Shown here in pieces: positions 49,026-57,831 of a DNA stretch of 64,000 bases. Origin of the DNA: JAQBQB01 sp963846925 (GTDB taxonomy: Bacteria > Gemmatimonadota > Gemmatimonadetes > Gemmatimonadales > Gemmatimonadaceae); assembly GCA_963846925.1 (NCBI GenBank), contig CAWJXW010000001.1:62001-126000 (forward strand), given 5' to 3'. The position numbers were made by a program, and so were the translations under genes. Every line of letters starts with the position of its first letter. Position 1 is the first letter of the stretch. The notes beneath the pieces are model-generated. The model searched no databases, was not told the origin of the DNA, and saw only the letters and a program-made list of their open reading frames with translations.

Positions 49026-50212
49026 TCAGGTTCCCGTCTTCCGTTTTCTCGCGATCTTGCCCACCCGCTTGACCGCGTGCTTCCGCTTCTTCGTCTGAGA
49101 TCGGCACGATGTCCGACTGCGCCGCCGCCGCGTCGCCGCACGCCGACGCCGCGATCGCCGGCTGGCGCGGCTGCTTGTAGACATACCGCTCGCCGGCGTA
49201 GTTCCGGAAAATGACTTCGTCCTCGTTGATCTCCTCGACGTACTCCGGCAGCAGCGGAACCTTGCCGCCGCCGCCCGGCGCGTCGATCACGAAGTGCGGC
49301 ACCGCGAGCCCCGATGTCCACCCGCGCAGCGCCTTCACGATCTCGAGACCCTTCTCGACCGTCGTGCGGAAGTGCTCGCCGCCCGCTACCTGGTCCGCCA
49401 TATAGATGTAGTAGGGGCGGACCCGCGCCTTGAGGAGCTTCTGCATCAACTCCTTCATGATCTCCGGGTCGTCGTTCACCCCGCGGAGGAGCACCGTCTG
49501 GCAGCCGAGCGGGAACGCCGGCGTCGGCCAACCGGGCGAGCGCCGCGTTCGTCTCGGGCGTCAGCTCGGCCGGATGGTTGAAGTGCGTGTTCATGTACAC
49601 GGGATGGTACTTCTTGACCATCTCGCAGAACTCGGGCGTGATGCGCTGCGGCAGGTGCGACGTGATCCGGCTGCCGATGCGGATGATCTCGACGTGCGGG
49701 ATCTCGCGCAGCCTCTGGAACAGGTATTCGAGCCGCCGATCGGACAACATCATCGGGTCGCCGCCCGACATGATCACGTCGCGGATCTCCGGGTGCGCGC
49801 GGATGTAGTCGAAGGCCGACTCGTACTGGTTGAGAGGGATCTTCTCCGGGTCGCCGACCTTGCGGCGCCGCGTACAAAACCGGCAATAGCTCGCGCAGAC
49901 CGGGCTCACCAGGAACAACACGCGGTCCGGATATCGGTGCGTGATGTTCGGGACCGGCGAGTCGCCGTCTTCGTCCAGCGAGTCGATCACGCCGTCCACG
50001 ACGTCGAGCTCCTGGACTGTGGGCACGTACTGCTGCCACATGGCGTCGCCGACTTCCTGGATCGACGCCAACGAGTTCGGCGTGATCCGCATCTGGAAGT
50101 TGTCGAAGGCGGGTTTCAGGGCCTCGACGTCGATCACGTCGCTCCCGAATCGCTCGGCGAGTGCGTCGAGCGAATCCACGCCTGCGTGAAGAACTTTTTG
50201 CCAGTCACTCAT
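49026..50212 (-). CDS. kamA: Lysine 2,3-aminomutase (KamA-family radical SAM/PLP enzyme; frameshifted)
   Basis: A radical SAM aminomutase of about 395 residues. The iron-sulphur motif is CASYCRFC, followed by MSGGDPMML (SAM binding), IIRIGSRITSHLPQRIT and YMNTHFNHPAELT. After one break near 49510 the chain continues LLRGVNDDPEIMKELMQKLL, YYIYMADQVAGGEHFRT and VIDAPGGGGKVPLLPEYV, where the Lys of PGGGGK carries PLP. The Asp of GVND and the Asp of VIDAPGG match, from memory, the two Asp that bind the lysine epsilon-amino group in clostridial enzyme, favouring lysine over glutamate. A second break near 49090 affects the basic tail, so the end is approximate. It ends an operon with a GNAT and two ATP-grasp genes. 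Confidence 0.85.
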
Positions 50213-50786
50213 TGCGGGACGACTCCAAGGCTCGGTCGTGAAAGTGCGCTGCCCCTTCGTGGTGCGACTTTGCGAGACGCTTCGTGTAGATCACGCGAGA
50301 ATCGCCGGGCGCGTAGTAGTCGGCGATCGTCGCGACGGCGGTGTAGCCGCGCACGTCGTAAAAGCGTCGGGTGGGCGCGTAGTCGTCGCGCGATGACGTC
50401 TCGACGACCAGCAACCGCGCTTCCCGTTGACGTAGACGGCGTTCCACTTCACCAAGTAACTGAGATCCACCGCCGCTTCCCTGAAAATCGGGGTGCATCG
50501 CGATCCAATAGAGGTCGTACGTGCGATCCGTTCCCGGCGTCGATCCATAGCACACGTATCCGACGAGCTGTCCGTCCGACGCGAACGATCCGACGAACTC
50601 ATAGTCGGTGACACCGTCGCCCGGATCGTACGGCGCGCGCGCCGGACCGACGGCGAACGTTTCGTCGAACAACTCGAGTGCCACCGCGACCTCTTCGTCA
50701 CGAAAAACCGTCGTCGCGTAGAGAATCTCACGAATGCGATTGCGATGCCCGCGCTGCAGGGCGCCGAGTTTCACGCTCATCTTCAC
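50205..50786 (-). CDS. GNAT-family N-acetyltransferase
   Basis: An intact 193-residue acetyltransferase starting at GTG within the stop of the ATP-grasp gene; the next gene, kamA, begins 8 bases before its end. The GNAT fold is shown by EILYATTVFRDEEVAVALEL, LVGYVCYGSTPGTDRTYDLY, IAMHPDFQGSGGGSQLLGEV (the Q/RxxGxG/A acetyl-CoA loop as QGSGGG) and VVETSSRDDYAPTRRFYDVR. It is shorter than the beta-lysine acetyltransferase AblB as I remember it, so it may not simply make N-epsilon-acetyl-beta-lysine. By context its substrate is likely an amino group of beta-lysine or of a ligase product. Confidence 0.82.
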   Translation of the reverse strand: MKMSVKLGALQRGHRNRIREILYATTVFRDEEVAVALELFDETFAVGPARAPYDPGDGVTDYEFVGSFASDGQLVGYVCYGSTPGTDRTYDLYWIAMHPDFQGSGGGSQLLGEVERRLRQREARLLVVETSSRDDYAPTRRFYDVRGYTAVATIADYYAPGDSRVIYTKRLAKSHHEGAAHFHDRALESSRNE

Positions 50787-51874
50787 GTCGGCTCGGTCGC
50801 CGCATTCGGCGAAAAAGCCGAGCCGACGTCACCGAACAGATCGAGCTCGGTCGGTTCGGGCTCGAGGCCCGACAACTGGTTGACCAGCGCCCAATTCTCC
50901 TGCGCGATCTTCACGCGCGAGCGCTCCAGCCCCAGCTCGCAGATGCTGCGAATGAGCGCCGGATATTCCACGCCCGCGACCTGCGCCATCGTCGCGAACC
51001 CCGCGTTGTGCATGATGTCGGGGTTCGCGTTCACCTCGAGGATCCACGGACGGCCGTCCTGGTCGATGCGCATGTCGACGCGGCCGTAGCCGAATCCGCC
51101 CACGATCTTCCAGGCCGCACCGGCCACGCGACGAATCTCGTTGGCCACCTTGGCCGGCAGCTTCGCCGGGCAGCGCGGAATGGCCGCCAGGTCGTCCTCG
51201 CTCCCCGTGACCCACTTCGATTTGTACGTCACGATGCGCCAGCGGCCCGCCGGCGTCTTCCGGAAGTCGATCTCGGAGATCGGCAGCACGGTGTCGCCGA
51301 GGATGCCGACGTTCACCTCGCGCCCGTCGACGTACCGTTGCACGATCACTTCGGACCACAGCTCGAGCATCGCCTCGACACGCTCGGCCAATTGGCGCGT
51401 GTTCCGCACGACCGAGCGCTGCTCGACGCCGAGTGACGCGTCCTCCGCCGCCGGCTTCACGATGGCCGGGAAGCCCACGCTGACGAGTGGATCGCCGCGC
51501 TGGATCGTGGCGAATCTGGGGATCGGCAGCCCCGCCTTCTCCAGAATCGCGTTGATGACCGGCTTTCGGAGGCAGATCGCGGTCGTGTAGCTCGAGGCTC
51601 CCGTGAACGGGACCTTGAACAGCTCGAGCACCGAGATGACCGACGACTCGAGCGTCGCGATCCCGTCGATGCCCTCGCACATATTGAAGGCGAGGTCGTA
51701 CTTCCCGCGGCGTACCTTGTCGATCCACTTGCCGTCTTGGTAGACGGGGATCCAGGTGACGGTGTTGCCCTCGGCGACGAGCGATCGCTCGATGTCTTCG
51801 GCGGTGCCGATGATCAGACGGTCGGGGTTGGCTGCATACGCCGACGCGCCGTCGAGGAGGAGTGCGACCTTCAT
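50783..51874 (-). CDS. ATP-grasp carboxylate-amine ligase, D-Ala-D-Ala ligase-like (second of two)
   Basis: A 363-residue ligase. I take the ATG at 51874 (MKVALLLDGASAYAANPDR), which overlaps the stop of the upstream ligase by 4 bases. The N-terminal substrate domain has YDLAFNMCEGIDGIATLESS and VPFTGASSYTTAICLRKPVI; the ATP-grasp core shows FPAIVKPAAEDASLGVEQRS, EVIVQRYVDGREVNVGILGD, GGFGYGRVDMRIDQDGRPWI and LEVNANPDIMHNAG, with Asp/Glu/Asn metal ligands in place. The chain resembles D-Ala-D-Ala ligase, but it sits with a second related ligase and an aminomutase, not with cell-wall genes. I infer that it forms an amide between small amino acids. Confidence 0.85.
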   Translation of the reverse strand: MKVALLLDGASAYAANPDRLIIGTAEDIERSLVAEGNTVTWIPVYQDGKWIDKVRRGKYDLAFNMCEGIDGIATLESSVISVLELFKVPFTGASSYTTAICLRKPVINAILEKAGLPIPRFATIQRGDPLVSVGFPAIVKPAAEDASLGVEQRSVVRNTRQLAERVEAMLELWSEVIVQRYVDGREVNVGILGDTVLPISEIDFRKTPAGRWRIVTYKSKWVTGSEDDLAAIPRCPAKLPAKVANEIRRVAGAAWKIVGGFGYGRVDMRIDQDGRPWILEVNANPDIMHNAGFATMAQVAGVEYPALIRSICELGLERSRVKIAQENWALVNQLSGLEPEPTELDLFGDVGSAFSPNAATEPT

Positions 51875-53037
51875 GCGACCATGGTTGTGGTCCGCACCGG
51901 CGTCCGGACGAGCGCCGGTGCGTCGAGGTGGACGCCAGTCCGGCCCGCCGCCGCTGCGAACGCGCTCTGAATGAGCGCGTCGTAGCTCATCCCCGCTGCG
52001 CGCGCCGCCTTCGGCAGGCACGAGTTGTCGGCGGGGTTCGGTAGGATTCCGGGGAGCGGATTCACCTCGACGATGTTCGGGGTGCCGTGCTGGTCGAGCC
52101 GTACATCGATGCGCGACCAGTCACGACAACCCAGGATGCGATAGGCGCGGAGGACCACGTCCTCGATGGCGTGCTGGAGTCGGAGGTCAACCCGCGCCGG
52201 GCACTCGAACATGTCGAGCGGGCGGTCTGGCCTATCCCACACCCATTTGGCCTCATATCCATAGATAGGAAGCGCACCCTCGGGGAGACAGCCGAAGTTG
52301 ATGGCGACTAACGGAAGCACCCGTGCTGTTCGGCCATTGCCGAGAACACCGCAGGTGAACTCGGCGCCGGACAGGAAGGCCTCGGCGATGACGGGCTGGT
52401 CGTAGGTGGCGAGGAGAAAGCGCGCCGTCGCTTCGAGCTCGACGCGCGACCGGACCAGGTTCCGCTCGGTGATTCCCTTGGACGACCCCTCTTGCACCGG
52501 CTTGAGGAACATCGGCGCGTCGGTCGTGGGGCGGGGGGCGAGCGGCGAATCATTCGCCAGCAACGCCACGAGGTCGCTCTCGGATTCGATGAGGGCGAAC
52601 GGCGCGGTCGGGATGCCGTGCGCGCGAAGGACGTCCTTGGTCCGCGCCTTGTGCAAACAGAGCGAAAGCGTGAACGGATCGCTGCCGGAGTACGGAATGC
52701 CGTAGAACTCGCAGATCGCCGGGACGTGCGCTTCGCGATTGGGACCATGAAGTCCCTCCGCGATGTTGAAGACGATGTCGGGGCGTTCGGCGCGGAGGCG
52801 GATGGGGAGGTCTTCGTTCGCCTCGATGCGGATCACTTCGCCGAAGGGCGAGAGCGCGGTGGCGACGGCGTCGATGGTCTCTGCGGAGTCCCATTCCGCA
52901 TAGACGTCATCGTGCGCCGAAATGGGACTGGGAGGGTCGTCACCGGAACGCGACTCGTGGCGAGCCGCGCCGGCGATCCTTCCTCCTACGATTGACTGCT
53001 CAGGTTTTTGGTTGTACGCGAACCCGATGCGCGTCAT
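51871..53037 (-). CDS. ATP-grasp carboxylate-amine ligase, D-Ala-D-Ala ligase-like (first of two)
   Basis: A 388-residue ligase that opens the four-gene operon. Key blocks are DIVFNIAEGLHGPNREAHVP, YGIPYSGSDPFTLSLCLHKA, MFLKPVQEGSSKGITERNLV, PVIAEAFLSGAEFTCGVLGN, DWSRIDVRLDQHGTPNIVEV and NPLPGILPNPADNSC, i.e. a complete ATP-grasp active site. It is paralogous to the next gene but clearly diverged, suggesting two successive ligations with different substrates. An insert near residues 25-45 is polar and unlike the family. The 173-bp region upstream (53038-53210) is AT-rich for this genome, with T8 and T5 runs, and probably holds the operon promoter; I see no clear hexamers. Confidence 0.87.
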   Translation of the reverse strand: MTRIGFAYNQKPEQSIVGGRIAGAARHESRSGDDPPSPISAHDDVYAEWDSAETIDAVATALSPFGEVIRIEANEDLPIRLRAERPDIVFNIAEGLHGPNREAHVPAICEFYGIPYSGSDPFTLSLCLHKARTKDVLRAHGIPTAPFALIESESDLVALLANDSPLAPRPTTDAPMFLKPVQEGSSKGITERNLVRSRVELEATARFLLATYDQPVIAEAFLSGAEFTCGVLGNGRTARVLPLVAINFGCLPEGALPIYGYEAKWVWDRPDRPLDMFECPARVDLRLQHAIEDVVLRAYRILGCRDWSRIDVRLDQHGTPNIVEVNPLPGILPNPADNSCLPKAARAAGMSYDALIQSAFAAAAGRTGVHLDAPALVRTPVRTTTMVA

Positions 53038-53210
53038 CCCGTCCCTGGTTGTCGTCCTCTGGCGTCCCGCTACCAGACTCTCGACCGGCGAGAAGTGCGT
53101 CGTGTGTTCCGTTTACCCAACCGACGCGAGGGCGCAAAACGAATGCCGACAATTCCTCGTCAGTGAAAATAGGAACACATTTTTTTTCGCGCAATGTTTT
53201 TCTTTCGAGA

Positions 53211-53969
53211 TCAGACCTTGTGATACCCGATGCGCGCCGCTTCTCGTCGATCGTCGGCGACGTAGATCTCGAAATCGGAGAAGAATCCCGGCGCTTCCGC
53301 CTGCAGCAATCGCAAGAGCATGACTGCGCAGCGACGGATCTCCAGCTCGGCGCCTTCACTCGACCGTAGCTCGAGCATCGTACGCCATGCGCGCGCGTTC
53401 CCCGTGACCACGATCTTCGTCTCGGTCGCGTTGGGAAGCACGGACCGCGCCGCCTCGCGCGCCATTTTCCGGCGATGGACCTTGTCGGCCACCCAGCCGT
53501 ACCGGTCCATCAGCTGCGCGACGAGCTCCACGTACCGCTTCTGCGCCGCTTCCGTCTGCTCGCGCCACGTGTTCTCCAGCGCCTCGTCGCCGATGATCGC
53601 CGGTGGAACGACGAAATTCGCCTCCGATTCGTCCACGTAGCGCTGCGAGAGCTGCGAGTAGGCGAATCCAGCCCGGTGTCGCACCAACTCGTGGGTCAGC
53701 GAACGGCTCACGCCCTCGAGAAGGATCGAGTAGTTGGCGTGCTCCAGCACGCTGCCGTGCCCCTGCTTCTTGATGTTCTCCAGGTATTCGCGCGTCTCTC
53801 GCTTGGCCGGATTGTGCTGGCTCATGTAACAGAGACGGCCGGCGAACTCGGCGAGTTGTTCGCCGCCGGTGCTCTCGCCGATCCAATTGACCGGCAAGTG
53901 CTCCGGCGTGGTGAACGCCGGACGGGCGAGAAGCGTGATGACGGGTTCGGCGTAGTAACGGGTCGGCAT
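53211..53969 (-). CDS. thyX: Flavin-dependent thymidylate synthase
   Basis: A 252-residue enzyme that methylates dUMP to dTMP using methylene-tetrahydrofolate and FAD. The ThyX signature RHRAGFAYSQLSQRY carries the RHR and S-x-x-S-Q-R elements. Other conserved pieces are GRLCYMSQHNPAKRETREYL, IKKQGHGSVLEHANYSILLE, SLTHELVRHRAG and VTGNARAWRTMLELRSS, with EIRRCAVMLLRLLQ near the end. The start is the ATG giving MPTRYYAEPVITLL; the frame extends upstream only as Arg-rich shadow. This is longer in the RHR motif than the classic RHRxxS spacing, as in one bacterial subgroup. A thyX gene usually means thyA is absent. Confidence 0.93.
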   Translation of the reverse strand: MPTRYYAEPVITLLARPAFTTPEHLPVNWIGESTGGEQLAEFAGRLCYMSQHNPAKRETREYLENIKKQGHGSVLEHANYSILLEGVSRSLTHELVRHRAGFAYSQLSQRYVDESEANFVVPPAIIGDEALENTWREQTEAAQKRYVELVAQLMDRYGWVADKVHRRKMAREAARSVLPNATETKIVVTGNARAWRTMLELRSSEGAELEIRRCAVMLLRLLQAEAPGFFSDFEIYVADDRREAARIGYHKV

Positions 53970-54028
53970 GATGAGCGCGAAATCAACGGGATCTCGCCGC
54001 TCGAAACAAGCCGGATGCGCCGACGCGT

Positions 54029-55663
54029 CTACACGCCGTCCAGGAGATCGAGGCGCGATCTCGCGTAGGCACGCCGACCCTCGACCGTCTCGAGCGCCGC
54101 TCTCGCTCGCGTCGTCAGCGGCGCGAGATTCGGATCGTATTTGACGTCGCCGAGCGGCGATTCTCCCGCGAGCGACACCTTCACTCCGGGATTCAGGATG
54201 CCGGTCGGATCGAAGGCGCGCTTGACCTCGCCGAATCGTCGAAGCGCGTCCACGCTCCACACCTGCGACATCAACGGCGTGCGCAATCGGCCGTCGCCAT
54301 GCTCACCGGTCAGCGTTCCGCCGAGCGATGCCGCCAGGTCGGTCACCGCGTCGAGAATTCGTGAGACTCGCTCGCGCCAGTCCGGTCGACGCACGTCGAC
54401 GAGCGGGTTCACGTGGACGTGCGCGTCGCCCGCGTGGCCGAAGATGACTCCGCGCGTGTCGTTGTCCGAGAGGATTCGCCGAACGCCGCGAACGTACGCC
54501 GGCAACGCGCTCGGCGGGACGGCGCAGTCCTCGATGAACTGCATCGACCTCAGGTTCGGGTCGAGACGAGAGAGGATCGGACTCGCGGCGTGGCGCAGCT
54601 CCCACAGCTCCGTCTCGGTCGGGCGATCGAGCGCGACGCGAACGGCCGTCGCGTGCGATTCGTGAAATAGTTGCTCGACTTGTCGGGCGGCTCGACCCGC
54701 CGTTTCGGCATTCGTTCCTTCGACTTCCGCCAAGAGGGCGGCTTCGGAGCCGGATGGAACGGCGTTCGAACCCGTTCGGCCGCCAGTCGCCACCACTTCG
54801 AGGAATGTCCGATCGAGCAACTCGCAGGCGACGGCGCCCGCCTCGCGCGCGCGCACGGCGGCCGCCACCGCATCGTCGAGCGTCGAAAAGGCGCCGAACA
54901 CGCTGCTCGTCGCGCCGGCCGCCGGGGTGAGCGATAACTCGATGCGCGTGAAGAACGCGAGCGTCCCTTCGCTGCCGACGAGGAGATCGACCAGGTCGCC
55001 GCTGTCCGCGAACTTCGCGATGCCGTATCCCGACGAATCCTTCAAGACTCCGGCGTGAATCGACGGCGTCGCTCGTTCCGCGGCCGTGAGATCCGCGGTG
55101 AGAGACGCGAACCGCTCGATCGCGGGAATGCCGCTCGGCCATGGCGCCTCGCGTCGAACTTCGGCGCGCGATCCGTCGTCGAACACGCAGTCGATGGCGC
55201 GGACCCAACCCCGCATCGACCCGAAGCGCATCGAGTGCGGACCGGCCGCGTTCGTCGCCGTCATGCCGCCGATCGTACAAAAAGCTCCGCTCGACGGGTC
55301 CACCGGAAACCGCAAGCCATGCCTGCGTGCGGCCGCGTCCACCTCGGCGCGCAACGCACCCGGTCCTGCGCTCACGGTCCGCGATGCTGCGTCGACACCC
55401 GCGATGTCGCGCCACCGGCTGAGGTCCACGATGATGCCCTCACCGACCGCGCCGCCCGGCATGCTGCTGCCCGAACCCCGCGCGATCAGCGGCAGCGCGC
55501 GCTCTTTCGCCCAACGCGTGAGGAGAGAGAGATCGTCGACGTCGCGCGGAACGGCGACGGCCATCGGAACGCTGCGGGCGATGCCGGCCGCCTCGGCGTA
55601 GACGTCACGCGCGTCGTCGTCGCTTCGGAAGACGCCGCGGAATCCGTGCGGTACTTGCGTCAT
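54029..55663 (-). CDS. FAD-linked oxidase, GlcD-like (glycolate/D-lactate dehydrogenase family)
   Basis: A 544-residue flavoenzyme. The N-terminal FAD_binding_4 domain has MAVAVPRDVDDLSLLTRWAK, PLIARGSGSSMPGGAVGEGI, IIVDLSRWRDIAGVD and SSGAFCTIGGMTATNAAGPH (the FAD diphosphate loop), then DSSGYGIAKFADSGDLVDLL. The C-terminal FAD-oxidase domain ends with FGHAGDAHVHVNPLVDV, LGGTLTGEHGDGRLRTPLM and FDPTGILNPGVKV, which include the catalytic His of GlcD and D-lactate dehydrogenases. It oxidises a 2-hydroxy acid and passes electrons on. No GlcE/GlcF partner is next to it. Some relatives are fused to an iron-sulphur domain; this one is not. Confidence 0.9.
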   Translation of the reverse strand: MTQVPHGFRGVFRSDDDARDVYAEAAGIARSVPMAVAVPRDVDDLSLLTRWAKERALPLIARGSGSSMPGGAVGEGIIVDLSRWRDIAGVDAASRTVSAGPGALRAEVDAAARRHGLRFPVDPSSGAFCTIGGMTATNAAGPHSMRFGSMRGWVRAIDCVFDDGSRAEVRREAPWPSGIPAIERFASLTADLTAAERATPSIHAGVLKDSSGYGIAKFADSGDLVDLLVGSEGTLAFFTRIELSLTPAAGATSSVFGAFSTLDDAVAAAVRAREAGAVACELLDRTFLEVVATGGRTGSNAVPSGSEAALLAEVEGTNAETAGRAARQVEQLFHESHATAVRVALDRPTETELWELRHAASPILSRLDPNLRSMQFIEDCAVPPSALPAYVRGVRRILSDNDTRGVIFGHAGDAHVHVNPLVDVRRPDWRERVSRILDAVTDLAASLGGTLTGEHGDGRLRTPLMSQVWSVDALRRFGEVKRAFDPTGILNPGVKVSLAGESPLGDVKYDPNLAPLTTRARAALETVEGRRAYARSRLDLLDGV

Positions 55664-55683
55664 GTCGGGCTGGTCTCTGGTCT

Positions 55684-55746
55684 CTGGTCACTGGTCTCTG
55701 GTCACTGGGAACTGCCAGAGACCTGTGACCAGAGACCAGTGACCAG
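55684..55746. repeat. Perfect 22-bp inverted repeat built from short tandem units
   Basis: The arm 55684-55705, made of CTGGTCAC and TGGTCTC-type 7-bp units, is matched exactly in reverse complement at 55725-55746, with a 19-base loop. More copies of TGGTCTC precede it (55670-55683). It fills the 86-bp gap between the FAD-linked oxidase and the next minus-strand gene and reaches the latter's 3' end. It could act as a terminator or RNA stabiliser, or be a dispersed repeat. Confidence 0.85.
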
Positions 55747-55749
55747 ATG

Positions 55750-56592
55750 TCAGAACCTGCGCGTCGGAATCGCGCTCGCCGCCGCGACGATCGCGCCCAA
55801 GAGGGCGTCCGCGCCGCCGCGCCGCGACACGTCCCCGCGCTCGAGCCGATCGAGAAGCTGCTCGAGCGCGAGCTGCGCTCGGGGCAGAATTCGATTGTGC
55901 GTCGCGCGCGCACTGGCCACGCCGACGATCGGCAGCGCCACGATTGGCACGAGCGCGATCGGCGGAAAGACGTGCATCGCGAGAAGCGAAACGGTCGTTG
56001 CCGCTCCGAAGAACGAGCTCGCGCCGATCTGCCCGGCCGCCAACGAACGATGCGAGCGAAAGTCGGCGTCGAGCGCGACGTGGGTCCTCGTGTCGTCGAC
56101 CGGGATCGCCGTGGCCGCGACCTCGAACGCGCGTGACAGCGCGTAGTCGCGGCCGCCCGCCTTGAGCGCGCGCTTCAACCCGACGAAGAAGTCGCGGCGT
56201 GGCTCCCAGACGATTCGGTCGCCGTGATGTCGCTTGACGATGAGCAGCTCTTGCCGCTGCATCCACGCGTCGATCGCGCGGAGCACGTCGTCCGGCTTGC
56301 CGTCGACGGTGCGGCCGGCGGCGACCCGCGTCGCGCCGATGATTCGCGCGAAAACGCCGTTCTCGTCCTCGGGAAGTACCGACCGCGTTCGTTCTTCGGC
56401 GAGCGCTTGGCGAAGGTTCTGCGCCGAGAGGCCGACTTCCTTCCCGAGGTCGATCAGCTGCTCCTCTGTGAACTCTTCGCTCGGATCGGCGTCCGCCGAC
56501 TTCCCTTGAAGCTCAGCCGCGCGCGCCAGCACGCGCTCGAGCGCGCCGCGGTCGATGCGGGCAGAAGGTCGGGGTGCCGGTACGTCAGCCAT
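55750..56592 (-). CDS. Hypothetical protein with central membrane segments
   Basis: A 280-residue protein not recognised by family. The N-terminal third is charged and helical (GALERVLARAAELQGKSADA, FTEEQLIDLGKEVGLSAQNL), resembling the small N-terminal module seen in some membrane-anchored regulators. Two adjacent hydrophobic segments follow near residues 190-230 (SSFFGAATTVSLLAMHVF, PIALVPIVALPIVGVASA), then a helical Arg-rich tail. It reads cleanly. Upstream is a short gap before a secreted protein gene on the same strand, downstream a perfect hairpin. A membrane-associated role is all that can be inferred. Confidence 0.7.
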   Translation of the reverse strand: MADVPAPRPSARIDRGALERVLARAAELQGKSADADPSEEFTEEQLIDLGKEVGLSAQNLRQALAEERTRSVLPEDENGVFARIIGATRVAAGRTVDGKPDDVLRAIDAWMQRQELLIVKRHHGDRIVWEPRRDFFVGLKRALKAGGRDYALSRAFEVAATAIPVDDTRTHVALDADFRSHRSLAAGQIGASSFFGAATTVSLLAMHVFPPIALVPIVALPIVGVASARATHNRILPRAQLALEQLLDRLERGDVSRRGGADALLGAIVAAASAIPTRRF

Positions 56593-56674
56593 ACCGAAAG
56601 TTACCGTCCGATCTGAGCGATGAAATACCTCTACCGCCCGCCGCGTCCGCCGGTTTCAGCGGGCGGACCCTCGC

Positions 56675-57802
56675 TCAGATACCGCCGAGCACGACGTCGA
56701 TCTGGCGACCAATCGCGTCCAGGATCGGCTGCGGGAGCGGGAAGGTATTCGCGAACGTCGTCGCCGGGTCGCCGGCGATGCCCGCCAGACCCGCCGTACC
56801 GAGATAGTAGCGCATGTACGCGGGGACCAGCTCGGGAGCGACGCGTTGCAGCAGGAGCGCACCGCCGCGCACGGCGCCGTTGCCGACGTAGCCGGACGTG
56901 GCGCCGGAGCGTTGCTCCGCGGGGGTCGTGTTGTCGCGAATCACGCCGTCCACCACGTTCGCCACGGCTTCGTGTGCGAACGCGAACAGGGCGTCCGGCG
57001 CCGTCTCCACCGTCTTCGGGAACTCGACGGCGACGATGTTCGACTGCTTCCCGTCGTTCACCGTGCGCCCCTCGCCGCCGAGCGGGAGGGACAGGAACAC
57101 TTCGCCGGACGCTTGCTGCGTGTTGTTCAGAAAACGCGCGAGCTTCGGATACCAGGTGTTGTTCCACTGCTGAACGGCCTGCGCGAAGGCGGCGCCTCTC
57201 GTCTGCTGCTCGCTCGTCCAGTAGTCGTGATAGAACTTCTTGTTCTCGTCGTCCAAGCTCTGCACGAAGAGGCGGAGCCACTTGCGATCGGCGTCCGTGC
57301 GAAAGTTCGCCGCCAGCAACGCGATTTGTTGCTGGATGTTGGGATCCGCGGCCGCGCGCGGATTGCCGCCGGATCGAATGAAATAGTCCGTCGCGCTCAC
57401 GATCTCGGGGAAGGACGAGAAGTACATCGCGAGGAACTGCGCGTTGGCGAGCGCGGGATTCGTCGCGAATCGCGACGAGAGCTCGGCCCGGTTCGCGTCG
57501 AGTAGCGAGTACACGTTGCGCTGCTGTTTGAGCGCCGTGACCTGCTGCTTGTAGCCCCGCGCGAAGAAGGGCACGCGCCCGGTGTCGCTGGTGAGCATCA
57601 CGAAACCGTGCAGCCACAGGTCGACCTGCTCCGCCGTGGTCACGCGCCATCCGCGTTGCTGCGTGGTCTGCGGCTGGCGAGACGCCGCGCGATTCCTTGC
57701 TCTCGGCGCCATGCGACGCGCGCTCTCCGGGCGCCCGGCGGGCGTCACGCACGCCGTGGCGACGAGCAGTAGCGCGATGCGCCGCGCGGCCCGACCCCGC
57801 AT
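56675..57802 (-). CDS. Putative lipoprotein, unknown function
   Basis: About 375 residues from the ATG at 57802, which starts an export signal MRGRAARRIALLLVATACVT with lipobox ATAC; an in-frame start at 57901 would place 33 Arg-rich residues before it. The mature chain is Gln/Asn-rich and helical (QVDLWLHGFVMLTSDTGRVP, FFARGYKQQVTALKQQRNVY, ALFAFAHEAVANVVDGVI). FAHEAVANVV has a lone HE pair that is not a full HExxH zinc site. Conserved-looking tracts such as VPAYMRYYLGTAG suggest a real family that I cannot name. Its start lies 30 bp after the stop of the zinc-ribbon gene. Confidence 0.75.
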   Translation of the reverse strand: MRGRAARRIALLLVATACVTPAGRPESARRMAPRARNRAASRQPQTTQQRGWRVTTAEQVDLWLHGFVMLTSDTGRVPFFARGYKQQVTALKQQRNVYSLLDANRAELSSRFATNPALANAQFLAMYFSSFPEIVSATDYFIRSGGNPRAAADPNIQQQIALLAANFRTDADRKWLRLFVQSLDDENKKFYHDYWTSEQQTRGAAFAQAVQQWNNTWYPKLARFLNNTQQASGEVFLSLPLGGEGRTVNDGKQSNIVAVEFPKTVETAPDALFAFAHEAVANVVDGVIRDNTTPAEQRSGATSGYVGNGAVRGGALLLQRVAPELVPAYMRYYLGTAGLAGIAGDPATTFANTFPLPQPILDAIGRQIDVVLGGI

Positions 57803-57831
57803 GCGCGCGAGCTGCGGGCTCCGCGGCGATC

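Noticed and set aside
53038..53210. A small gene in the AT-rich gap between thyX and the ATP-grasp operon
   Set aside because: No start with ribosome site and no protein-like composition; the T-rich runs look like promoter or leader DNA.
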